Below are positions 50,099-60,403 of a DNA stretch of 64,000 nt, in pieces. The position numbers and the translations under genes were made by a program. A model generated the notes under the pieces. The model had not been told where the DNA came from, did no database searches, and was given only the letters and a program-made list of their open reading frames with translations. Source of the stretch: Lota lota (Eukaryota > Chordata > Actinopteri > Gadiformes > Lotidae); the NCBI GenBank assembly GCA_026745465.1, contig JACYXH010000719.1, positions 712,637 to 776,636 of the forward strand, read 5' to 3'. The number at the start of each line of letters is the position of its first letter. Position 1 is the first letter of the stretch.

Positions 50099-50246
50099 AC
50101 TCTGTGGCTCAACCCGCGAGTGCTAACATTGGACGCCTTGTAGCAACCCGGGTTTGATTCCCACCTGTGTTCCTATGCTACACGTCGTTTCCTCTCTTTT
50201 CCAGCCTGCTTTCGGTCTCTCCTCGCTGCTCTGTCTGTAAAGGCCC
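50099..50246 (+). mobile_element. tRNA-derived SINE
   Basis: TGGCTCAACCCGCGAGTGC serves as A box and GGGTTTGATTCCC as B box, with tRNA-like spacing. A CACGTCGTTTCCTCTCTTTT body and a TGTCTGTAAAGGC end follow, resembling the teleost SINE type that ends in AATAAAGGC. Confidence 0.7.
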
Positions 50247-50404
50247 GTACAAAACGGATCATTCAAATGTAGATTGATCGTTTCTTTAAATGCAGCTCCT
50301 CCCCCCCCCCCGCTCATCCACGCGTCCTGTTGTTACTTCTGCTCAATAGATGGCGATGTCCCGATGGCCTCAGAGTAAGGAGGTGTCTCGTTAGCACGAC
50401 TGCC

Positions 50405-50560
50405 ACTTAAGGCAAGGCGAGCTGATTATGTAGCGCCTTTCACACACGAGGCCTTTCATAGGGCTCTAGGAAGGAAGAAATCCCGTCTAAAAAAGACTTC
50501 CAAATGAAAATGATCAAAAGACAAAGAAAACAAAGAAGTAAGAAGGCATCACAGCTCGCT
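50405..50560. repeat. Retroposon 3'-tail-like repeat
   Basis: GGCAAGGCGAGCTGATTATG followed by TAGCGCCTTTCACACACGAG resembles the widespread teleost repeat GGCAAGGCAAGTTTATTTRTATAGC..., diverged. Family assignment is by resemblance only. Confidence 0.5.
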
Positions 50561-50644
50561 TGTATTTCTAGGCAGGTCAATAATGGAGATACACAAGCTA
50601 TCTGTCCAGCACACAGACACACAGACTAGCTCTGTCAGGAGCAG

Positions 50645-50792
<148 letters not shown>

Positions 50793-50917
50793 CTCTGCGG
50801 CTGATGTGGACACCCTGGCCCCTTTCTTTCACTAGATCCTAGCGTGGCAAAGATGAAGAGCATACTGCATACTGATGCAGCATGAAATCAAGCCATACAG
50901 TGAGGGGGATGAAGCTG

Positions 50918-50920
<3 letters not shown>

Positions 50921-50958
<38 letters not shown>
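50921..50958. repeat. (CA)n microsatellite
   Basis: About 19 CA units. Confidence 0.93.
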
Positions 50959-50959
<1 letters not shown>

Positions 50960-50960
<1 letters not shown>

Positions 50961-51915
50961 CCTGGCAGTAGCTGTTGGCTATGATGACACTAGCTGCGTC
51001 GAGAGACCAGTATACATTTCCTTCACTGTGCATTAGTGTCATTCTCTCTTTCTTGGTATCAAGCACACGCACACACACCAGTACACACGCGTACAAAAAA
51101 TGGTTTACACACATACTGTATATATTCACATGTTCAGCTGCTTTGCGTGGAGATGATCAGAAATCCACTAAGTTATCTTTGTTTCTGTTCAAAACATTGT
51201 CCCTTGCTCCCGTCACACACCTACTGGTGTCGTTCAGGTCTGTCTGACACTGGTAGCATCTGCCTCCCTCTCTGCTACCCCCTGTAGGGGTGAACAGTAC
51301 AATCCCAAAGATGCATGAAGCTACAACTCTGTGAATAGGATTGGTTTTGAATCAATAATTGTGGGGAAAGATGGGCTGCCCATACTAGTTAACGTGGGCT
51401 GTACTGTGCCAGTATATATTTCACCTTTCAAACTGTCTACAGTGGCATTGATTGTCCAGCAGGGGGCAGCCTGGGCCTGATCAGAATGAGTTTGAGTCAC
51501 AAACTGCACACTGGAAGAATGAGATGGAGGGGGAAGATATAGAAGACCTAGAGGGGGAAGATCCTTAGTCTTTGTGTGTGTCTCTCTGACCTTTTAAATC
51601 AGTGAGATGACATCACACACACACACACACCAAATGACACATAATGCACTTATTTGGAGCATTTCAGGTTCAGTTTGAATTGCAGACAGGGTCAACCCTA
51701 ATATAATTCGCCCCCATATGCCAGCCAACAATAATCAGATTCCAGTGGCTGTAGGAAAGGCGTGATTGGATTAGCTCTTATGTTTGTTTATTTAGCTGTC
51801 TAAAGGTTGACAGCATATTGAGGCATGACAATCACTCATCAAAGACAATAGATTAAATAACCATGCTATGTAGATGTCAATATGTAAGGTTGACACGAGC
51901 AATGGATATTTTGTG
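50960..51915. other. Intronic sequence, nothing recognised
   Basis: About 950 bp containing only short CA/GT stretches (51065-51080, 51614-51630). Confidence 0.45.
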
Positions 51916-52058
51916 AGTGTGTGTCTGTGTGTGTGTGTGTGTGCGTGCACATGCAGTATAAATGATGCCGCTGATAAAAGAGGAGGTCAGACTCGGATGA
52001 TACAAATACATTTTCTTGTCAAAGATAAGATATTAAGTCTACTGCAGGAACGTGTTAG

Positions 52059-52194
<136 letters not shown>

Positions 52195-52496
52195 CTAAGA
52201 TAGCTGTGAATATTGAAATGTACAATGGTATTTTCTTTTTCTTTGCCTTTCTAAATACATCCTAGAAATGCTTCAGAGATGCATGTTTATTGGTTACCAG
52301 ATAGGATTTAATATAATGTATATACGTCATGCGTTGATGGAATTTAGGTTCTCGACTTGTGTGGTGCCCATGGTGCTATGCTGCCACCTGTCGCTATGGT
52401 AACGGGGGGGTGAGCCTGTGTCAGTTTGCTCCCCTCACCTGATGATTCTCTGAGCACAGCGCAATGGGAACGGTACAGTAGATGCCCACGCGCGTG

Positions 52497-52497
<1 letters not shown>

Positions 52498-52571
<74 letters not shown>

Positions 52572-52670
52572 CAAATTCAGGTAAAACTAAATGTGACAGT
52601 GTTATTATTTAGACACATATGTGTCAAATAAGTGTGTGTGTGTCGGGTTGACGATGGGTCAAGCACATGT

Positions 52671-52707
<37 letters not shown>
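52498..52707. repeat. CA and GT microsatellites
   Basis: (CA)n lies at 52500-52570 and (GT)n at 52674-52706. The sequence around the latter (CAAGCACATGTCTC ... TTTGACTAATGC) recurs at 62179-62227. Confidence 0.93.
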
Positions 52708-52710
<3 letters not shown>

Positions 52711-52955
52711 ACTAATGCGTTATGACACGTTGTCATATCTGTTTACCAGGGATTCGATTTACATTTCAAACCAACACCAGGGCCACCGTGAGAGAAACCA
52801 ACCATACCAATTAAAGGAAGTCTCTCTCTCGCTCAGACACGCACGCACTAGCATATTGAAAGATACAAATAAAGAGGCGAGCAGGGGAGGAAGTTGGCTC
52901 AAGAGGTAGGAAGCTATTGTTAATCCTTCTATGCGGCAAAGCTCTCCTGCCAGCA

Positions 52956-53033
52956 CCCCCCCCCCCCCCCCCCCCCCCCCCCCAGCCGCCTCCACTGTAA
53001 ACACTCTGCTAGTCCTTGTGTTGCCCATGCAGC

Positions 53034-53062
<29 letters not shown>
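52956..53062. repeat. Facing C28 and G28 homopolymers
   Basis: C28 (52956-52983) and G28 (53035-53062) are separated by 51 bases, giving an inverted homopolymer pair of equal length. Confidence 0.95.
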
Positions 53063-53064
<2 letters not shown>

Positions 53065-54515
53065 TTGGTTCGGGTGCAGGGCGATGTGCCATGTTCACCC
53101 ATGTGGGAGGAATCGGGGAAGTGGGAAGAGTAGCCCCTTTCACAGAGGCCTGATCGGAGGACAAGCTCATTAGCAGACTAAACCAGGCGATGAGTCTACT
53201 GTCCAGGCCCCGGGTCGTAGGAGGGGCAGTGACGCCTGTGTTTGTCCTACGGCCTGTAAAGGTTACTTTCCATTGCTCCAACCTGATCGTGTTTGGCAAA
53301 CTCACACATAGGGGAGACTTCAAAAGGATGGGTGGGTTGGAAAATATGCTAACCGGCCCAAAAAAAAAACACAGATTGACGGTGGCTGAGCCAACAATAA
53401 ACACTACGAATATAGACATAAATAAAAGGTTCACAACCTCAGCTAAATTGTTTGTTTGACACCATCGAAATCGAATAAAGTCAGCGATATCGGATCCGTC
53501 GGAAAGTTCTCAAAGCTCAGACTCGCAAAAATAAGTCGGGGAGGTGAGGGGAATGCTTGTTCCCGCTAGGAACGGCCCAATAGACCTTATTCACCTAGCA
53601 GCCATATTGGCTATTTGTGTGGGGAAGCCTTCTGTAATCGTTGGAAACCACGACGACTATTAGTCCATTACTATTAGTCATTAGTGCATTACTATTAGTC
53701 CTGCACTCCCAGTTTCCCCACCCAGGGAGCATTTAGAATGCATTTCCATGGAGTTGTCATGGTTTCCCCAAAGGTTCTAGAAGCTTTCCCCACCCATCTA
53801 ACCAATAGTGCCCCTAGGTGAAGAGGGGTTGTACATCAGAATGCGTCACGGGATTTTTTTTGTTGCCGATACACCGCCATTTCGAGAGTACTCAAGAGAG
53901 TTGTAGTAGTGTAAAATCCTAAATAAACGTAAATATACCGTATCCTAGGCTAATCAAAACTTTGTTTTGCCACGTCTCGCATGAGAAAAACTGCGGCAGT
54001 TTCAAACATAACAATGTCACCACATAATGAAAAATAACCAAACAATGACTAAAACACTATTACTACCGTTAACATTCTTTACTCCTATACTTCCCAAATG
54101 GAGGCGGTCATTGCGATGTACAAGCTCTATAGTGTCTCCTGTCGGGTGTAGACAAGTGACAACATGACAGTGAAGGAGATATGCCAGTCAGTTAGAGCCT
54201 TTTTAACAAATGTAAGGAACTCTTATTATATCATTTAACTTCTGATTAGCTTTATACCTACTACGTCGATGACGCCCTGTGTCCTCAGAATTTCACTGCA
54301 CAGAACTAGCCTGTGTTGTACTGTGAATTTCGTAAATGAAACTCTTGAATGTGTAAGTGCGTGCGACAAAAAGGTAGGATTAATGATTAATTCATTCCTA
54401 TATCTGGTAACATGCAGTAGCCAAGGAATGTGTATGCTGGCCAGCTCTGGCCAGCATAGCTGTTCCACTGTGGGTGTGTGTGTGCATGCATGTCATTGAC
54501 ACTCAGCCGTCAGCC
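53063..54515. other. Intronic sequence, nothing recognised
   Basis: About 1.4 kb without assigned repeats. A small hairpin with 11-bp arms (TATGCTGGCCA / TGGCCAGCATA) occurs at 54433-54458. Confidence 0.45.
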
Positions 54516-54524
54516 AACACACTG

Positions 54525-54525
<1 letters not shown>

Positions 54526-54563
<38 letters not shown>

Positions 54564-54633
54564 GCCACTTATGTGTAAATGAATGATCTCTTACTCTGAT
54601 GTATCAAAACAGCTATTGGACTTTGGCCGCTGA

Positions 54634-54672
<39 letters not shown>
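54526..54672. repeat. Short CA and GT microsatellites
   Basis: (CA)n lies at 54529-54556 and (GT)n at 54638-54669. Confidence 0.92.
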
Positions 54673-54673
<1 letters not shown>

Positions 54674-55180
54674 CGCACTGTCTGCAGTGGCACTGTATAC
54701 TGCAAGCTGATGTCATCTACCATATACATAATGTATAAGACACAATGTGCCAGCTCTGTCTCTCTGGCTCAGCACAGTGTCAGGAAACGACACTATTGGT
54801 GAGCATTGGGGGGAAGTGTGACATAATTAGCCAATTGGGGAAAACGTTTGCCGAAGAGGATTTCAGTGATTACTCTTTTTTTTTTTTTCTCTCCACTGGG
54901 GTTCACTCTGTTGATCCCTTGCTGCGCCAATGGGTATTTCAGTGGCAATATAAAAAATGGATTCTTGTCTGAAGCTCTAGCCACAACCCGGCGGTGCCCG
55001 GACACCATTTTATTACCAGCAGCGTTCTTTTGTTTTTTAATGTCGTGTGATTGGGTGATCTCAGCGCATGGCTTTATGGCCGGTTCCCTCCTCCGCTCGT
55101 AAAAACAGAGAAAACATTGCAGAGTGGGACCGCCATGCCTATTGATTTTCTGTCTATTTGTCCGTTTGTCTCTCGCTCAC

Positions 55181-55850
55181 TGTCGTAGGGTAATGTGCCT
55201 TTTGGTCCAATTGAGGTTAAGCCACACGTTGAAGTTCAATGTAGATATTTATTACAAACTATACGATAACAAACAAGAACGCAGACAGGAACTAACATAA
55301 CACATACATAAATGTCAAGCGTGACCTACATCAATGATGGCTCTCGCAACCATCACCAACCGTCTCTCCCCTACCAATGAAGCCATCCAGGCTTAAATAG
55401 CAGTAGCAGTTGGTTAGCTCCACCTCTAAGCTAAACCAAGTGATTATAAATCAATTAAACCCTCACATCAATTTTACCCAGCCATAATACCAAAACAAAA
55501 GTATATTATTATCCTAAACCTAATACAAACACAGCACAACTTAATCCATATATTTTACCCACACATATAATAGGTATTTTAAGAATACCTAAAAATACCC
55601 CTCACCATTTACCGCGATGGCCTGACCCAGCGCGATCCCGTGACATATATTGCGGAAGTGAATGCAAACTTGCCCTTAATGCAAGAGAACTGTGGTGAGT
55701 ATGAGTGATGTGGTTTTACAGACAGAAATAACATAACGTGCGCAAATGTCCATATGCTGTTAAAAATAGTCTGTCGGCTTCCATGCCGTGGCGCTTCGTA
55801 GCGCCGTACCGTTAGTACATCCGATGCACTGTGACGATCACTTCGTCACA
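55181..55850 (-). repeat. 3' LTR of the Gmr1-like element
   Basis: The + strand starts TGTCGTAGGG and ends TTCGTCACA. The outer U3 end (55830-55850) is a hairpin with 8-bp arms TGTGACGA/TCGTCACA, and a second hairpin (GGCGCT/AGCGCC) occurs at 55789-55804. It carries the element's polyadenylation signal. Confidence 0.97.
55248..55253 (-). terminator. LTR polyadenylation signal
   Basis: AATAAA on the - strand (TTTATT on +) within the R/U5 part of the 3' LTR, about 140 bases downstream of the TATA-like box. It is a plausible end signal for the element transcript, with the same motif at 60471-60476 in the 5' LTR. Confidence 0.7.
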
Positions 55851-55864
55851 TTACCCCCCTCCTT
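55851..55864 (-). promoter_or_regulatory. Polypurine tract (plus-strand primer)
   Basis: On the - strand AAGGAGGGGGGTAA lies directly against the 3' LTR, the position required of the RNase H-resistant primer for second-strand synthesis. It overlaps the last codon region of the gag-pol frame. Confidence 0.85.
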
Positions 55865-58800
55865 CAAATGTTTTCGTCCTCGAAAACTCGAGACAGGTAA
55901 TCGGCAGTCACATTCTGCGCCCCCGGTCTGTACTTCACCACGAAGTTGTATGGCTGAAGGGCCAAATACCACCGTGTAATGCGGTCGTTGGAGTCTTTCA
56001 TTTTGTGGAGCCACTGCAAGGCCCTGTGATCGGTCTCCACGGTGAAGCTCTTCCCCATCAGGTAGTAGCGCAGAGAGTCTAGCGCCCACTTGAGGGCAAG
56101 GCACTCCTTCTCCACCGTAGAGTACCTGCACTCTCTGGGAAACAACTTCCTGCTTAGAAACATGATCGGTTTCCGGCAACTCTCCTCCCCCTGTAACAGA
56201 ACAGCCCCAAGCCCCACACCAGAGGCATCTGTCTGCACCGTAAAAGGGAGATCAAAGTCTGGCTGTTGCAATACTGGATCACTGCAAAGACAATTCCTCA
56301 AGTCCTCAAAGGCAAGCTGACACTGAGCAGTCCACTTGACCTTGTTTGGACTGTCTTTCTTAGTCAATTCGGTTAAGACGGCTGCCCTACTAGAGCAGTT
56401 AGGGATAAACCGTCTGTACCACCCAACCATCCCCAGGAAAGACCTCACCTGGGATTTAGTTTTTGGTACTGGGGTATCAGTGAGGGCACTCACCTTCCCC
56501 ACCTGTGGCCTCACTGACCCACCTCCGATGACAAATCCCAGGTACTCCACCTGTGACTGGGCAAAGGAGCACTTGGAGGGATTCATGGTCAGGCCAGCAT
56601 CCTTGATTCGCTGGAGAATGTCTTGGACGTGGACCAGATGATCCTCCCAAGTCTCGCTAAAGACTATGATGTCGTCCAGGTACGCCCCTGCGTAATCCCA
56701 AGCACCTTCCAACACCCCATCCATGAGGCGCTGAAACGTTGCGGGCGCCCCCTTCAGACCAAATGGCATCACCGTGTATTGGTAAAAACCAAACGGTGTT
56801 CTGAATGCCGTCAGGGGTTTTGTCTCCTCTGACAGAGGAACTTGCCAGTACCCCTTACACAGGTCCAAGGTGGTCAGATATCTGGCACAGCCCAACCTGT
56901 CCAGAAGATCGTCCACTCTGGGCATAGGGTAAGGGTCGAAAGTTGAAATGGTGTTCAACTTTCTAAAGTCATTGCAAAAACGCAGAGTACCGTCCTTTTT
57001 GGGCACAATAACAATGGGACATGACCACTCACTGTGAGATGGTTCGATGATCCCCATCTCTTTCATTGTTTCTAGCTCCTTCTTGAGCTTTGGAACCATC
57101 TGAGCTGGAATCCTGTAGCTCGGGACCCTGATCGGTCCTGGTTCCTTCAGGGTTACGTGGTGTTGAGCCAGCTGTGTGAGGCCAGGAGTCTCAGCAAACA
57201 GCCCCACCGGACAACAGCTACCCAGCGCCTGCTGCTGGGAAACCGAGAGGTGGTGCATGTCTACCTGGACTCCAGAACCGTCAGTTGTAGGGAAAAACTG
57301 CTCATCTCCCTCGTCTTCCTCCACGACCCTCCTGGCAAACAGCACGACCGCAGGCTCCTCACGGGGAACCCACTCCTTCAGCAGGTTGATGTGGAACGTC
57401 TGCGTCTGCTTCCTCCTCTCTGGCATGATGACCTCGTACGTCACCGGCCCAGTCCTTTGACGAACCACATATGGTCCCTGCCACTTGGCCAATAGACTGC
57501 TCTCACATGTCGGCAACAACAGGAGAACCTGCTGCCCCGGCTTGAAAGAACGGTCTCTCGAAGACTTGTCATACCACCTCTTCTGGGTGGCTTGTGCAGC
57601 TTTGAGATTTTGCTGCACTTCCTCCGTCAATGTCTCCATCCTGTCCCTCATTTTTAAAATGTAGGACAAAATGTTCACCTGCTTTTCTGGCTGGTCTCCT
57701 TCCCAGGCCTCCTTCAGCACATCCAGTGGACCTCTCACCTTCCTCCCGTAGAGCAACTCGAAAGGTGAGAAGCCAGTGGATGACTGAGGAACCTCTCGGT
57801 AGGCAAACAGCAGGTATGGTAGCCACTCGTCCCAGTCTGCACCTGTGTCCAACACAAACTTCCGCAGCATAGACTTCAGGGTCTGGTTGAGGCGCTCCAC
57901 AAGCCCGTCTGTCTGAGGGTGGTAAGGCGTGGTCTTAATAGCCTTGATCCCTAAATACTGATAGACCTGCCTGAGAAACTTTGAAGTGAAGTTTGTGCCC
58001 TGGTCTGTCAGTACCTCTCTCGGGATCCCTACCCTGGTTAACAGCTGGAGAAGCGCATTAGCTACCTGCCTGGCCTTCACATTCCTAAGCGGAAATGCCT
58101 CGGGGTACCTGGTAGCATAGTCAGAGATAACCAAGATGTAGCGGTTTCCTCTACGACTACGCTCTAGCGGCCCCACAATGTCCATGGCTATTCTGCTAAA
58201 TGGTACATCTATAATGGGTAAAGGTATTAAAGGTGCCCTGTTACCCTTCTTTCCCGGTGCTGTCAGCTGACACTGGGGACAAGACTTGCAGTACTGTATC
58301 AGCTGAACATACATGTTTGGCCAATAAAACCTCCCTGCAACCCTTTCCCATGATTTGTTCTGGCCTAGGTGACCTGCCCATGGACTAGAGTGCCCTAACT
58401 CTAGCACCTTTTCCCTGAGATCCCTTGGCACAACCAGCTGCTCCCCCTCTTCCCCATGGCGGTACAGTATGCCTTGCCTAAGCCTAAACTTGGGCCCTTC
58501 CGCATTACCACCACCATCCTCTAACAAGTCCTTGTAGAAGGAAGTAAGGGTGACATCGGCTCTCTGTAATTCCCTGATGTCTGCTGGGATTGTGACCTGC
58601 TCGCTATTCTCCAGTGAAGGTATGGGAACTGTCTCGTGCACTGGGGTCCCTTGAAACCTGTCCCTCCTTCTCTGGCTCCTTGTTTTTACTTGTTTAGTGG
58701 GGTGAGAAAATGGCAACTCATCCCACGTACTGTCCCTTGGTGCCTGTGCCCGAGTAACCACCATGTGACATGCTTTCTCTATATTTAAAAGTTGTACTAG

Positions 58801-60363
58801 CCCTGGCATGTCTTTCCCCAATACCACGGGGTATGGCAAGTCCTCCAGCACCCCAACAGTAACCAGGTACTCTTGTCCCTCAACCTCCAGGTAAATGTCT
58901 GCTGTTGGATATGTTTTATTGTGACCATGGACGCAACGTGTGATGACTGTGTGTTCGTGCCTTATCTCCGATTTGGGAATTAGGTGTGCTTTGACTAATG
59001 TCTGATTGCTCCCTGTGTCAATCATAGCCTGCACCCTTTTCCCCCTGATTCCCACCCAAACCAACGACTCCCACTGGTGCTCTGGACCCTGCCTATCTAT
59101 ACCACACACATATGTGCTTTTAGGCTTTATCAGGGGACACTTAGGCTTAATGTGCCCAGGCTGGCCACAGTGATAACACACTAGGGGTTCTTTTGCTGGT
59201 CTTGGGCTACCACTGAGTGTTACTGGATTGCTTGTGGGACCAACATCTCTGGGATGACCAACTGATCTAACTGGGTTCCTGGGATAGTTCACATACTGTC
59301 TGCCTTGACCACTCGCCTGACCACCCTCAGACCTACCCCATGGAGATGAGCTTGGTGGTTGATCCCCTCCTATCTGGTAGGATCTGAAGTGTCGACGCGC
59401 TGTGATGAAGGAATCAGCGAGGAGTACTGCCTCTTGAGCTGTGCTGGGGTTATGTTCCCGGATCCACAGCTGAACATCCGTGTTGACCATCCGGAGGAAC
59501 TGCTCCAACACGATCTTCTCCCCGATCTGCTCCTTTGTGTGAGTCTTTGGAGAAACCCACTTCTCATAGAGCTCATTTAGCCTTGTGAAAAGCTCTCTGG
59601 GGGTCTCTTCTGGTAAGACCCCCATTGCTCGGAACTTCAGTCTATAGGTCTCACTGTTAATTTCATACTTAGCCAAAATGGCTGCTTTGACCTTTTGATA
59701 GCATAAAGTGTCCTCCATGTCCATGGCTATGTAGGCCGCTCTAGCTTTTCCCGTTAAAAGAGGGACCAAGTAGATTGCCCACTCTGCCATGGGACACTGG
59801 CTCACTGTAGCCATGCGTTCAAATGCCGTCAGAAAGTGTTCAATGTTCTCTTCTTCCAAGAAGCGCTGCATTTTAGGGCCTCTCCAGCCAGACAGCTGGC
59901 CCTGCTGGATCCTTGGTGGACCTGGCTCTGCCACCACTTCGGCGTAACCTGGATGCTGCGCTGCTCCTCCAGGACCCGGATCCACTGCCGCTGGGGTCAT
60001 CGCACGAACCGCCGCCGGCTCCTGGACCATCGCTGCTGGGAACACCGCTGGGTCCGCCGCCGTCTCCCGGACCATCACCGCTGGGTCTGCTGTTGGAGCT
60101 GCTGAGACTGGGGCTGCCGCTTCCATGCGTCCGCTCCTGTCCTTAGTAGCTCCCTCTTCAATTTTTTTTAACTGGTGGCCCACATAACGCCACCGCTCCT
60201 CCTGGTTCTTCTCGAACTCTCTTTGCGCCGCGTCCTTCTCCTTTTGAGTCCGCATGAAGTCACGAAACATGGCTCTCAGTTCCGTGACTTCCGACTCAAT
60301 AGCCCCGCCTTCTGCACCTTTTTCCAGGCTGCAATCCTGCTGCTTTCTTCGACGCATGCTCAT
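55864..60363 (-). CDS. Gag-Pol polyprotein with PR-INT-RT-RH order
   Basis: A single 1499-aa frame with no stop or shift. Predicted coiled coil about 25-70, then an Ala/Pro-rich linker. Capsid at about 160-325, with 225-322 SCAN-like (THTKEQIGEKIVLEQFL). CCHC zinc knuckle C396-C399-H404-C409. Aspartic protease DTG at 449-451. Integrase zinc finger H658, H665, C695, C698; catalytic D728, D787, E823 (DD35E); GPY/F-like module W961-Y965. Reverse transcriptase follows with D1167 and YLDD 1228-1231. RNase H has D1379, E1418, D1445 and D1488. All catalytic residues are present. The first ATG (MSMRRRK) lies about 40 bases after the LTR. Placing INT before RT marks a Gmr1-like element. Gag and Pol are fused in frame, so the Gag:Pol ratio must be set some other way, perhaps by proteolysis. 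Confidence 0.97.
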   Translation of the reverse strand: MSMRRRKQQDCSLEKGAEGGAIESEVTELRAMFRDFMRTQKEKDAAQREFEKNQEERWRYVGHQLKKIEEGATKDRSGRMEAAAPVSAAPTADPAVMVRETAADPAVFPAAMVQEPAAVRAMTPAAVDPGPGGAAQHPGYAEVVAEPGPPRIQQGQLSGWRGPKMQRFLEEENIEHFLTAFERMATVSQCPMAEWAIYLVPLLTGKARAAYIAMDMEDTLCYQKVKAAILAKYEINSETYRLKFRAMGVLPEETPRELFTRLNELYEKWVSPKTHTKEQIGEKIVLEQFLRMVNTDVQLWIREHNPSTAQEAVLLADSFITARRHFRSYQIGGDQPPSSSPWGRSEGGQASGQGRQYVNYPRNPVRSVGHPRDVGPTSNPVTLSGSPRPAKEPLVCYHCGQPGHIKPKCPLIKPKSTYVCGIDRQGPEHQWESLVWVGIRGKRVQAMIDTGSNQTLVKAHLIPKSEIRHEHTVITRCVHGHNKTYPTADIYLEVEGQEYLVTVGVLEDLPYPVVLGKDMPGLVQLLNIEKACHMVVTRAQAPRDSTWDELPFSHPTKQVKTRSQRRRDRFQGTPVHETVPIPSLENSEQVTIPADIRELQRADVTLTSFYKDLLEDGGGNAEGPKFRLRQGILYRHGEEGEQLVVPRDLREKVLELGHSSPWAGHLGQNKSWERVAGRFYWPNMYVQLIQYCKSCPQCQLTAPGKKGNRAPLIPLPIIDVPFSRIAMDIVGPLERSRRGNRYILVISDYATRYPEAFPLRNVKARQVANALLQLLTRVGIPREVLTDQGTNFTSKFLRQVYQYLGIKAIKTTPYHPQTDGLVERLNQTLKSMLRKFVLDTGADWDEWLPYLLFAYREVPQSSTGFSPFELLYGRKVRGPLDVLKEAWEGDQPEKQVNILSYILKMRDRMETLTEEVQQNLKAAQATQKRWYDKSSRDRSFKPGQQVLLLLPTCESSLLAKWQGPYVVRQRTGPVTYEVIMPERRKQTQTFHINLLKEWVPREEPAVVLFARRVVEEDEGDEQFFPTTDGSGVQVDMHHLSVSQQQALGSCCPVGLFAETPGLTQLAQHHVTLKEPGPIRVPSYRIPAQMVPKLKKELETMKEMGIIEPSHSEWSCPIVIVPKKDGTLRFCNDFRKLNTISTFDPYPMPRVDDLLDRLGCARYLTTLDLCKGYWQVPLSEETKPLTAFRTPFGFYQYTVMPFGLKGAPATFQRLMDGVLEGAWDYAGAYLDDIIVFSETWEDHLVHVQDILQRIKDAGLTMNPSKCSFAQSQVEYLGFVIGGGSVRPQVGKVSALTDTPVPKTKSQVRSFLGMVGWYRRFIPNCSSRAAVLTELTKKDSPNKVKWTAQCQLAFEDLRNCLCSDPVLQQPDFDLPFTVQTDASGVGLGAVLLQGEESCRKPIMFLSRKLFPRECRYSTVEKECLALKWALDSLRYYLMGKSFTVETDHRALQWLHKMKDSNDRITRWYLALQPYNFVVKYRPGAQNVTADYLSRVFEDENI

Positions 60364-60384
60364 CCCTCATTGGCTACTGGTCCC

Positions 60385-60403
60385 GAAAACCACTGCCACC
60401 AAA
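60385..60403 (-). promoter_or_regulatory. Primer-binding-like site
   Basis: Immediately inside the 5' LTR the - strand reads TTTGGTGGCAGTGGTTTTC. A TGG start one or two bases from the LTR end fits pairing with the CCA end of a tRNA. I do not name the tRNA. Confidence 0.7.

Noticed and set aside
55864..60363. Calling the large element an endogenous retrovirus
   Set aside because: No envelope frame exists between RNase H and the LTR, and the domain order fits a Gmr1-like retrotransposon.
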